Assembly (NCBI GenBank): GCA_035540495.1
Contig: DATLGL010000063.1
Span: 62,001-126,000 of the forward strand
Direction: 5' to 3'
From: DASVEG01 sp035540495
GTDB taxonomy: Bacteria > Actinomycetota > Acidimicrobiia > Acidimicrobiales > CADCTF01
Length of the DNA: 64,000 nt
Shown here: one piece after another, positions 51,131 through 58,135 of the stretch
Position numbering within the stretch: position 1 is the stretch's first letter
How the letters are laid out: the number at the start of each line of letters is the position of its first letter
The notes under the pieces: model-generated
Told to the model about the DNA's origin: nothing
The model's input: only the letters and a program-made list of their open reading frames with translations
The model's database searches: none
Translations under genes and position numbers: made by a program

Positions 51131-51171
51131 CCTGGAGAGCCTCGGCGGCGCCTGCCGCGCCTGCGTGTGAG

Positions 51172-51177
51172 TAGGTT
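51172..51177 (+). promoter_or_regulatory. Leaderless -10 box for alcohol dehydrogenase gene
   Basis: TAGGTT lies 8 bases before the ATG at 51186; no ribosome binding site is present. Confidence 0.5.
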
Positions 51178-51185
51178 CGGCGGCC

Positions 51186-52211
51186 ATGCGGGCCGCGGTG
51201 ATGCGCAACAAGCAGCTGGTCGTCGACGAGATCGCCGATCCGGTGCCGCAGTCGGGTCAGGTGCTCGTGCGCACGCTGGCGTGCGGCATCTGCGGCTCCG
51301 ACCTCCACACGCTCCAGCACGGCGAGCAGATGGTGGAGCTGTCGAAGGAATCGGGCGCCCCCTTCGTGATGGACCTCTCGCGTGACGTCGTCATGGGACA
51401 CGAGTTCTCGGCCGAGGTGGTCGAGATCGGACCGGACGCGGGCGACAACCTCCGACCCGGTGACGTCGTGGTGTCGATGCCCGTCGTGATCGGTCCCTCT
51501 GGCGTCCAGGGGATCGGCTACTCGAACGACTATCCCGGCGGCTACAGCGAGCTGATGGTGCTGTCGTCGATGCTGACGATGAAGGTGCCGAACGGGTTGA
51601 GCTTCGAGCACGCTGCGCTCACCGAACCGATGGCCGTCGGTCGCCATGCGGTGAACCGATCGGCCATCGCGAAGGGCTCGACCGCGATCGTGCTCGGCTG
51701 CGGACCCGTCGGACTCGCCGTCATCGCCGACCTGCGCCTGAAGGGCATCGCGCCGATCGTCGCCGCCGACTTCTCACCAGCGCGGCGATCGCTCGCGGAG
51801 ACCATGGGCGCCCACGTCGTCGTCGACCCCCGCGAGCAGCCGGCGATCGACGCGTGGCGCGAAGCGACCGGCGGGATGAAGCAGCTCGTCATCTTCGAGG
51901 CCGTCGGCGTTCCGGGGATGATCGACCAGGCGATGTCGGCCGCACCTCGGGGCACGAAGATCCTCGTCGTCGGTGTGTGCATGGAGAACGACCCCATTCG
52001 TCCCATGCTCGGCATCGCGAAGGAGCTCGACGTGTCGTTCGCTCTCGGCTACGACCCGATGGAGTTCGGCGGCACGCTCCGCTCCATCGCCGAGGGCGAG
52101 CTCGACGTTGCCCCGCTCATCACCGGGCGTGTCGACCTCGACGGGGTGCCGACAGCGTTCCGAGACCTCTCGAACCCGGAGGTCCACTGCAAGATCCTGG
52201 TCGAGCCCTGA
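51186..52211 (+). CDS. Zinc-dependent alcohol dehydrogenase-like (MDR) protein
   Basis: This 341-residue medium-chain dehydrogenase has the catalytic zinc ligands in LACGICGSDLH (C36) and VVMGHEFSAEVV, a nucleotide motif AIVLGCGPVGLAVIADLRLK and a proton-relay-type region GGYSELMVL. The four-Cys structural-zinc loop of classical alcohol dehydrogenases is missing; the loop reads MPVVIGPSGVQGIGYSNDYP. That places it in a subgroup without structural zinc. The substrate is unknown. Confidence 0.92.
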   Translation: MRAAVMRNKQLVVDEIADPVPQSGQVLVRTLACGICGSDLHTLQHGEQMVELSKESGAPFVMDLSRDVVMGHEFSAEVVEIGPDAGDNLRPGDVVVSMPVVIGPSGVQGIGYSNDYPGGYSELMVLSSMLTMKVPNGLSFEHAALTEPMAVGRHAVNRSAIAKGSTAIVLGCGPVGLAVIADLRLKGIAPIVAADFSPARRSLAETMGAHVVVDPREQPAIDAWREATGGMKQLVIFEAVGVPGMIDQAMSAAPRGTKILVVGVCMENDPIRPMLGIAKELDVSFALGYDPMEFGGTLRSIAEGELDVAPLITGRVDLDGVPTAFRDLSNPEVHCKILVEP

Positions 52212-52271
52212 TCGTGCAGTAGGGGGACCCCCGGGTTCCGGTCGACCGGTCGTCGCCGCACCGTGGATCTC

Positions 52272-52559
52272 ATGACGACTCCCAACGTCCCCACCAAGCA
52301 GACCACCGCGTTCTACGTGCAGTCGGCGATCTCGTTCGCCGTCTCCCTGTCGGCGATGCTCCTCGGCATCGCCTACCTGCCCGTGAACGGCTGGGTCCGA
52401 GGCTTCCTGTGCGTCGGCGCCCTCTACCTCGTCACCTCGACGTTCACCCTCGCCAAGTGCGTCCGCGACGCCCATGAGGCCGGGCAGGTGCTGTCGCGCG
52501 TCGACCAGGCGCGACTCGAGCGGCTGCTGGCGACCCACGACCCGTTCGTCGCCTCGTAA
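52272..52559 (+). CDS. YiaA/YiaB-like two-helix membrane protein
   Basis: This 95-residue protein has two TM segments (SAISFAVSLSAMLLGIAYLP; GFLCVGALYLVTSTFTLAKC) separated by a short VNGWVR loop and followed by a charged helix. That is the YiaA/YiaB two-helix domain. ATG 52272 (MTTPNVPTKQTTAFYVQ) is preferred over GTG 52263. The stop TAA is part of the TAACTT box of the next gene. Function is unknown. Confidence 0.88.
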   Translation: MTTPNVPTKQTTAFYVQSAISFAVSLSAMLLGIAYLPVNGWVRGFLCVGALYLVTSTFTLAKCVRDAHEAGQVLSRVDQARLERLLATHDPFVAS

Positions 52560-52562
52560 CTT
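52557..52562 (+). promoter_or_regulatory. Leaderless -10 box for M20 peptidase gene
   Basis: TAACTT, which includes the TAA stop of the upstream gene, lies 7 bases before the ATG at 52570; no ribosome binding site is present. Confidence 0.5.
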
Positions 52563-52569
52563 CCTCGCC

Positions 52570-54000
52570 ATGGCGTTCGAGATCTCGGCAGCGCAGCGCT
52601 TCGTCGACGACCGGTGGCAGCGGTCGATCCTCCCGACTCTGCACGACTACATCCGGATCCCGAACAAGAGCCCCGCCTACGACCCCAGGTGGGACGAGGC
52701 GGGGCACATGCAACGAGCGGTCGACCTGGTGACCGGCTGGATCGAGGCGCATCCCATCGACGGGATGCGCCTCGACGTGCATCGGCTGCCGGGTCGCACG
52801 CCGCTGGTGGTCGTCGACGTCCCGGCGACCGGACCGGATGCCGGCGACGGAACGGTCCTCCTGTACGGCCACCTCGACAAGCAGCCCGAGATGGTCGGCT
52901 GGCGCCACGGGCTCGGCCCGTGGGAGCCGGTCCTCGAAGGCGACCGCCTGTACGGGCGGGGCGGCGCCGACGACGGGTACGCCGCCTTCGCGTCGCTCTC
53001 CGCGATCGCCGCGGTTCGAGAGGCCGGGGGCTCCCACGCCCGGTGCGTGCTCCTCGTCGAGGCCTCGGAGGAGAGCGGCAGCCCTGACCTCCCGGCCCAC
53101 GTCGACGCGCTGGGGGATCGCCTCGGGGAGGTCGAGCTCGTGATCTGCCTCGACTCCGGCTGCGCGACGTGGGACCGCATGTGGACCACCACGTCGCTGC
53201 GGGGCCTCGTCGGCCTCGACGTTCGGGTCGACATCGTGCGCGAGGGCATCCACTCCGGGGCGTCGGGGGTGGTGCCGTCGAGCTTCCGCATCCTCCGCTC
53301 GCTGCTCTCGCGGATCGAGGACGAGGCGACTGGCGACGTGCTGCTTCCCGAGCTGCAGGTCGAGATACCCGCGGAGCGGGTCGAGCAGGCGAAGGTCGCG
53401 GCCGAGGTGCTCGGCGACGAGGTGTGGAACCGCTACCCGCTCGTCGATGGCGCCCGCCTCATGGTCGACAACGCGGTCGACGCTCTCCTCGGGCGGACGT
53501 GGAAGGCGGCGGTGTCGGTGACCGGCGTCGGTGGGATACCACCGCTCGCTGACGCCGGCAACGTGCTGCGTCCCCACACCGCGCTGACGTTGTCGATCCG
53601 CGTGCCGCCGCGGGCCGACGACGTCGCTGCCCGCGAGGCCGTTGCCGCTGCGCTGACAGCCGACCCGCCGTACGGGGTGAAGGTGTCGATCGACCGGCTC
53701 GAGAGCGCGCCGGGCTGGGACGCACCGCCCACGTCGCCGTGGCTCGCGGATGCGATCGAACGTGCGTCGATCGACTGCTTCGGCAACCCGGCCGGAGCGG
53801 AGGGCGAGGGCGGCACGATCCCGTTCATGGGCATGCTCGGCGAGAAGTTCCCCGACGCGCAGTTCGTCGTCACCGGCGTCCTCGGGCCGGGCACGAACGC
53901 CCACGGCCCGAACGAGTTCCTCCACGTGCCGACCGCACGGAACCTCACCGCAGCCGTGGCGTCGATCCTCGACTCGCACGCCCGCCGCGGACCGGTGTGA
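52570..54000 (+). CDS. M20-family metallopeptidase
   Basis: This 476-residue dipeptidase/carboxypeptidase-like enzyme has the metal and catalytic residues in LLYGHLDKQPEMVGW, LYGRGGADDGYAAFAS and VEASEESGSPDLPAH. A lid/dimerisation domain (VREGIHSGASGVVPSSF, residues about 215-380) and C-terminal GEGGTIPFMGMLGEKFP with HGPNEFLHVP complete the fold. It probably removes residues from small peptides or acylated amino acids in the cytoplasm. Its stop overlaps the GTG of the CoA-transferase gene. Confidence 0.94.
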   Translation: MAFEISAAQRFVDDRWQRSILPTLHDYIRIPNKSPAYDPRWDEAGHMQRAVDLVTGWIEAHPIDGMRLDVHRLPGRTPLVVVDVPATGPDAGDGTVLLYGHLDKQPEMVGWRHGLGPWEPVLEGDRLYGRGGADDGYAAFASLSAIAAVREAGGSHARCVLLVEASEESGSPDLPAHVDALGDRLGEVELVICLDSGCATWDRMWTTTSLRGLVGLDVRVDIVREGIHSGASGVVPSSFRILRSLLSRIEDEATGDVLLPELQVEIPAERVEQAKVAAEVLGDEVWNRYPLVDGARLMVDNAVDALLGRTWKAAVSVTGVGGIPPLADAGNVLRPHTALTLSIRVPPRADDVAAREAVAAALTADPPYGVKVSIDRLESAPGWDAPPTSPWLADAIERASIDCFGNPAGAEGEGGTIPFMGMLGEKFPDAQFVVTGVLGPGTNAHGPNEFLHVPTARNLTAAVASILDSHARRGPV

Positions 54001-55412
54001 GCGCAGACGCCCTCCGGCAGCTCTGGACGGCAGTCGACGGCGACGCTTCGCTCCTCGGCGAGGTGTCGTTCGCCGGCCCGCAGCACGCTCTCGCGTCGAC
54101 GTTCCGGGTCACCGATGTGTCCGCCGCCGTCGTCGGCGCGCTGGGCCTCGCCGCGTCGGAGCACCTCGCGGCGCGGACGGGCCGCGCTCCGCGGCCGGTC
54201 GCGGTCGACCGTCTGCATGCCGCGCTGGCCTGCCGGAGCGAGCGGTACCTCACCGCCGACGCAGACCTCTCCTGGCCTGATCCACTCACCGGCGACCATC
54301 GTTGCGCCGACGGCTGGATCCGGATCCACACCGTGTACCCGCACCATCGCGCCGCTGCGTGCCGTGTGCTCCGGGTGGCCGAGGAGCGTGGGGCGTTCGT
54401 GGCGGCCATCCGCGAGCGATCCGGCGAAGAGGTCCAGGAGGCGGTCGTCGCCGCGGGCGGAGCGGCCGCGGTCATGCGCACGCGCGACGACTGGTCGGTG
54501 CATCCGCACGGCTCGCAGGTGCGTTCGTTGCCGCTCGTCTACATCCATCCCCCCGGTGCGGCCGGCCCGGAAGGGGCCTCGCCGGCCAGTTCGCACGCGC
54601 TGCGTCCGCTCCACGGCGTCCGCGTGCTCGATCTCACCAGGGTGATCGCCGGACCGACGGCAGCGAAGATGCTCGCCGCCCTCGGAGCGGAGGTGCTCCG
54701 CGTGGAGCCCCCGGGGTTCGCAGAGGTGCCGGTCGTCAGCGTCGACACCGGCTTCGGCAAGCGCGCTGCGGTGCTCGACCTTCGATCGGGGGACGATCGG
54801 GCCGCGTTCGAGGCGCTCGTGGCGCGCGCGGACGTCGTCGTCCACGGCTTCCGGCCGGGTTCGCTGGCCCGGCTCGGCCTCGGCGACGACGACCTGCACC
54901 GCCTGCGTCCCGGCCTCGTCACCGGCAGCCTCTCCGCCTGGGGCAGCGCAGGCCCGTGGGCGACCCGGCGGGGATTCGACAGCCTCGTGCAGATGGCGAG
55001 CGGCATCGCGGCCGAAGGCATGGTGGCGGCCGGCACCGACCGTCCGACGCCGCTTCCGATGCAGTTGCTCGACCACGCCACCGCCTACCTGCTCGCGCTG
55101 GGCGTGGTGCGAGCGCTCACCGAGCGGCGGTCGGACGGACGGGGGCGGTCGGTGCGGGTGTCGCTCGCCCGCACCGCCGCCTGGATCGACGACCTCGGGC
55201 GCGTCGACCGCGAGAGCGGGCTCGCCGTGGCGGAGCCGGGTCCGGCGGTCGTCGAGCCGTACCTCGCGTTGTTCGAGACGTCACCGTGGGGCCGGGTTCG
55301 TCACGTGCGGCCCGCGTTCGAGCTCGACGGAGTCGAGACCGGGTGGCTCACCCCGCCCCAGCGGCCAGGTTCGTCACCGGCGGAGTGGGCACCGAGGCAG
55401 CCCGCACGTTGA
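53997..55412 (+). CDS. CoA-transferase family III protein with permuted halves
   Basis: This is a 471-residue protein. Residues 200-440 are a clear CaiB/BaiF N-terminal domain: LHGVRVLDLTRVIAGPTAAK, LAALGAEVLRVEPPGF, VVVHGFRPGSLARLGLG and RRGFDSLVQMASGIA. The first 190 residues resemble the C-terminal part of the same fold (ADGWIRIHTVYPHHRAAACR, EERGAFVAAIRER). The order is thus the reverse of canonical family III CoA-transferases. The catalytic Asp could not be placed with confidence. The final 20 residues overlap a gene on the other strand by 65 bases. It is coupled to the M20 gene by GTGA. Confidence 0.83.
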   Translation: MSADALRQLWTAVDGDASLLGEVSFAGPQHALASTFRVTDVSAAVVGALGLAASEHLAARTGRAPRPVAVDRLHAALACRSERYLTADADLSWPDPLTGDHRCADGWIRIHTVYPHHRAAACRVLRVAEERGAFVAAIRERSGEEVQEAVVAAGGAAAVMRTRDDWSVHPHGSQVRSLPLVYIHPPGAAGPEGASPASSHALRPLHGVRVLDLTRVIAGPTAAKMLAALGAEVLRVEPPGFAEVPVVSVDTGFGKRAAVLDLRSGDDRAAFEALVARADVVVHGFRPGSLARLGLGDDDLHRLRPGLVTGSLSAWGSAGPWATRRGFDSLVQMASGIAAEGMVAAGTDRPTPLPMQLLDHATAYLLALGVVRALTERRSDGRGRSVRVSLARTAAWIDDLGRVDRESGLAVAEPGPAVVEPYLALFETSPWGRVRHVRPAFELDGVETGWLTPPQRPGSSPAEWAPRQPAR

Positions 55413-55794
55413 CGAGCTTGGCGCTGCCGATCGCGCCGACGACCGCTGCGGCGGCGAGCACGAGCGCATCTCCGAGGCCGCCGGAGGCGCCCGCGACCAC
55501 GAGCAGCACGCTGCCGCCAACCCACGCGCCGTCGCCGGCGGCCGTCGCCATCGCCCCCGTCCGCAGGGTCCGTCCCGCCGATCCGGCCAGCACGACCAGC
55601 AGAGGGACGTAGGCGAGCAGCGCGATCCCAGCGCCGCGGATCAAGCCCGTGCCGGCGTCGGTGTCAAGGACGTCGGCGACTGTCGCCGGTGCGACCGTCA
55701 GCAGCGTGCCCGTTGCGAGGCAGGTGGCGGTGTCGACGAGGAACACGGTGCGAAGTGCGCGATCGGATCGGGCCGTGGAGGTGGTGGAGGTCAT
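55348..55794 (-). CDS. Small four-helix membrane protein
   Basis: This 148-residue protein has four hydrophobic helices (FLVDTATCLATGTLLTVAPA; GLIRGAGIALLAYVPLLVVL; GAWVGGSVLLVVAGASG; ALVLAAAAVVGAIGSAKLV) and short loops. It is divergent from the XRE/MmyB-type regulator, with 85 bases between starts, which fits a target of that regulator. Its 3' end overlaps the CoA-transferase gene on the other strand. The family was not recognised, although it resembles small DoxX-like or other four-TM proteins. Confidence 0.75.
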   Translation of the reverse strand: MTSTTSTARSDRALRTVFLVDTATCLATGTLLTVAPATVADVLDTDAGTGLIRGAGIALLAYVPLLVVLAGSAGRTLRTGAMATAAGDGAWVGGSVLLVVAGASGGLGDALVLAAAAVVGAIGSAKLVNVRAASVPTPPVTNLAAGAG

Positions 55795-55867
55795 GGCCTC
55801 AGCGTGCGCGGGCAACGTCGTCGATGCGATTACCTGCCAGGTAGTCGTCCCCGCTCCGCCCGCTCGG

Positions 55868-55873
55868 TACGTT
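55868..55873 (+). promoter_or_regulatory. Leaderless -10 box for the MmyB-like regulator
   Basis: TACGTT lies 6 bases before the ATG at 55880; no ribosome binding site is present. Confidence 0.5.
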
Positions 55874-55879
55874 CGGCCC

Positions 55880-56714
55880 ATGGCGCTGCCTCGCATCGAC
55901 GCCGGCCGTCCGGCCCACGCCCCGACCGTCGGCGACCTGCTGCGGTGGTGGCGTGCCCAGAGGCGGATGAGCCAGCTCGACCTCAGCGTGCAAGCCGGCG
56001 TCTCGGCGAGGCACCTGAGCTTCGTCGAGACCGGGCGGTCGAAGCCCAGCCGCGAGCTCGTGCTGCACCTGGCCGAAGAGCTCGACGTCCCCTTGCGCGA
56101 CCGCAACGCCCTCCTCGTCGCCGCGGGCTTCGCGCCGACCTTTCGCGAGCGGTCGCTCGACGAGCCCGACCTCGAACCGGTGCGGGACGCGATCGACGTC
56201 ATCCTGCGCGGGATGGAGCCGAACCCGGCGCTCGTCGTCGACCGGCAGTGGAACATGGTCGCTGCGAACCGCGGCGTGGCGGCGTTCGTCGCGCTGCTGC
56301 CGGCGGAGCTTGCGGAGCCGCCGGTGAACGTCGTCCGGGCCAGCCTCCACCCCGCCGGCCCTCGCGCGGTTGCTCGTCAACTTCGACGAGTACGCCGCGC
56401 ACCTGGTCGTCCGGCTACGACGGCAGGTCGCAGCGTCGGGCGATGGCGATCTGGGCGCCCTTCTTCACGAGGTGCTGGGCTACGAGGCGGTGCATCGCGC
56501 GGTGCGCAACGCCGCCGTCGGAGCGGGCGACGGACACCCCGGCGCCGCGCTGCCGATGGTGCTCCGGCTCGACTCGGGCGAACGGCTGTCGTTCTTCTCG
56601 ACGATGACCGTGTTCGGCTCGCCGCTCGACGTCAGGGTCGAGGAACTCGCGATCGAGTCGTTCTTCCCGGCTGACGAAGCGACGGCGGCTGCGGTTCGCG
56701 CGCTGGCTTCGTGA
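55880..56714 (+). pseudogene. XRE/MmyB-like transcriptional regulator, disrupted by +1 frameshift
   Basis: The first frame encodes an XRE helix-turn-helix (LRWWRAQRRMSQLDLSVQAG, then SARHLSFVETGRSKPSREL) and the start of the MmyB-like ligand-binding domain (PNPALVVDRQWNMVAANRGV). It is then lost at the CCC run 56359-56361. Dropping one C restores the family sequence: AGLARLLVNFDEYAAHLVVR onward to FFPADEATAAAVRALAS, giving 277 residues, the normal length. As read, the frame misses most of the ligand domain and runs on to 56674. This is either a real frameshift that inactivates or truncates the regulator, or a one-base assembly error. Confidence 0.88.
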
Positions 56715-57048
56715 CGGCGGGCTGAGGCGTCTCCCCGGAGGGCTCCTCGTGCTCGACGAGGCCGGACGACAGCAGCGTGTCGAGCAACGCGGCCGGTGCG
56801 TTCCGGAAGCGGAGCCGGCCGTCGCAGCTGCGCTCGACGGCACGGGCGGCGCCTCGCAGGATGCCGATGCCGGATCCGTCGATCGCGGAGGCCGTCGAGA
56901 GGTCGACCACGATGTCGCTGCACCCCTCGGTGACGAGTCGGCGGAGGAGCGCTCCGAGCCGGTGCGCGTTCGAGACGTCGAGCGCGCCGCCGAGCGAAAC
57001 GATCGCTCGCCCGTGGTCGATGGTCAGCTCCGCCTCGATGCGCGCCAT
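56632..57048 (-). CDS. STAS-domain protein with altered phospho-site
   Basis: This is a 138-residue protein. Residues 1-100 form an anti-sigma factor antagonist-like STAS domain (ELTIDHGRAIVSLGGALDVS; DIVVDLSTASAIDGSGIGIL). At the SpoIIAA Ser58 place it has Gly58, followed by S59, so canonical phosphorylation may be absent or shifted by one residue. The C-terminal tail of about 35 residues is Pro/Arg-rich, overlapping by 83 bases the broken regulator on the other strand. A GTTT-N17-GGGTAT promoter upstream suggests that it is itself in a stress sigma regulon. Confidence 0.88.
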   Translation of the reverse strand: MARIEAELTIDHGRAIVSLGGALDVSNAHRLGALLRRLVTEGCSDIVVDLSTASAIDGSGIGILRGAARAVERSCDGRLRFRNAPAALLDTLLSSGLVEHEEPSGETPQPAVTKPAREPQPPSLRQPGRTTRSRVPRP

Positions 57049-57060
57049 GTGACACGTGTG

Positions 57061-57087
57061 ATACCCGACCCGGAAACGGAAGGAAAC
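57061..57087 (-). promoter_or_regulatory. SigB/SigF-type promoter before the STAS gene
   Basis: On the minus strand GTTT (57087-57084) and GGGTAT (57066-57061) are separated by exactly 17 bases, and the -10 ends 12 bases before the STAS ATG at 57048. GTTT-N14-17-GGGTAT is the accepted consensus for SigB/SigF-family stress sigma factors in actinobacteria and bacilli. It is the only such site I noted next to a gene in this window. Confidence 0.65.
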
Positions 57088-57097
57088 ACCGTTTCCG
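57071..57097. promoter_or_regulatory. Inverted repeat CGGAAACGG / CCGTTTCCG
   Basis: Two perfect 9-bp arms (57071-57079 and 57089-57097) are separated by 9 bases. The repeat overlaps the -35 region of the STAS promoter and lies 76 bases upstream of the LLM oxidoreductase start, so a dimeric regulator bound here could control both genes. Confidence 0.5.
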
Positions 57098-57172
57098 AAA
57101 GTTCATCGCTTCGTTACACCGGCTCCATCGGCCATGGCCTTACGCGGGTGATCGCCGGGGAAGGGTGGCTCC

Positions 57173-58135
57173 ATGGCAACCGTCGGGTTCCACGCCTCCC
57201 ACGAGCAGATCGCACCCAGCGGGCTCCTGCGCGCCGTCGTTCGGGCAGAGGAGGTGGGGTTCGACGCGGCCATGTGCTCCGACCACTTCGCGCCGTGGAG
57301 CGAGCGTCAGGGCCACTCCGGCTACGCCTGGTCGTGGCTGGGCGCGGCGTTGCAGGCGACCGAGCTGTCGTTCGGGATCGTCACCGCGCCCGGGCAGCGC
57401 TACCACCCTGCGGTCGTCGCCCAGGCGATCGCGACGCTCGGCGAGATGTTCCCGGGCCGGTTCTGGGCCGCGCTCGGCTCGGGTGAGGCGATGAACGAGC
57501 ACATCACGGGCGATCGGTGGCCCGACAAGCCGACGCGCGACGCCCGGCTGCTCGAGTGCGTCGACGTGATGCGTCGCCTGCTCCGCGGTCAGGAGGTCAC
57601 CCACCGCGGTCTGGTCACGGTCGATCGGGCGAAGCTGTGGTCGCTGCCGCAGGAGATGCCGAAGCTCATCGGAGCAGCCGTCTCCGAGCAGACCGCCCGG
57701 CTCGTGGCCGAGTGGGCCGACGGCCTCATCACGGTGAACCAGCCGCCGGAGACGCTGCGCCGGGTGATCGGCGCGTTCCGGGAGGCCGACACGGTCGGGC
57801 GGCCCGTGTACGTCCAGGTCCACGTCTCGTGGGCCGACACGGAGGACGAGGCGCTCGCAATCGCGCACGATCAGTGGCGCAGCAACATCTTCGCGTCGAC
57901 GATCGCGTGGAACCTCGAGCTGCCCGAGCAGTTCGACGACATCTCTCAGCACGTCGCTCCGGAGGCGGTGCGCGACTCGGTGCTGGTGTCGGCCGACCTC
58001 GGGGAGCACGCGGCGCGTCTCCACGACATCCTGGCGATGGGTGCTGACGGCGTGTACATCCACCACGTCGGCCAGACCCAGGACGCCTTCCTCGACGCCT
58101 ACGGCGACAAGGTCCTGCCCGAGCTTCGGGGATGA
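57173..58135 (+). CDS. LLM-class flavin-dependent oxidoreductase (TIGR03885-like)
   Basis: This 320-residue TIM-barrel protein of the luciferase-like monooxygenase superfamily begins MATVGFHASHEQIAPSGLLR and contains AMCSDHFAPWSERQGHSGYA, LGSGEAMNEHITGDRWP and GADGVYIHHVGQTQDAF. These phrases match the TIGR03885 group, described as probable non-F420 flavin oxidoreductases. F420 use should not be assumed. Its TGA overlaps the ATG of a GH13 enzyme (ATGA), so the two proteins are coupled and probably work in one pathway. Confidence 0.88.
   Translation: MATVGFHASHEQIAPSGLLRAVVRAEEVGFDAAMCSDHFAPWSERQGHSGYAWSWLGAALQATELSFGIVTAPGQRYHPAVVAQAIATLGEMFPGRFWAALGSGEAMNEHITGDRWPDKPTRDARLLECVDVMRRLLRGQEVTHRGLVTVDRAKLWSLPQEMPKLIGAAVSEQTARLVAEWADGLITVNQPPETLRRVIGAFREADTVGRPVYVQVHVSWADTEDEALAIAHDQWRSNIFASTIAWNLELPEQFDDISQHVAPEAVRDSVLVSADLGEHAARLHDILAMGADGVYIHHVGQTQDAFLDAYGDKVLPELRG

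Noticed and set aside
48527..51211. 894-codon minus-strand open frame
   Set aside because: It crosses hrpB in another frame and the opposite-strand acyltransferase; a shadow of both.
57173..58135. F420-dependent glucose-6-phosphate dehydrogenase
   Set aside because: The opening and motifs fit the TIGR03885-like group better, described as non-F420 flavin enzymes; substrate and cofactor cannot be assigned from the fold.
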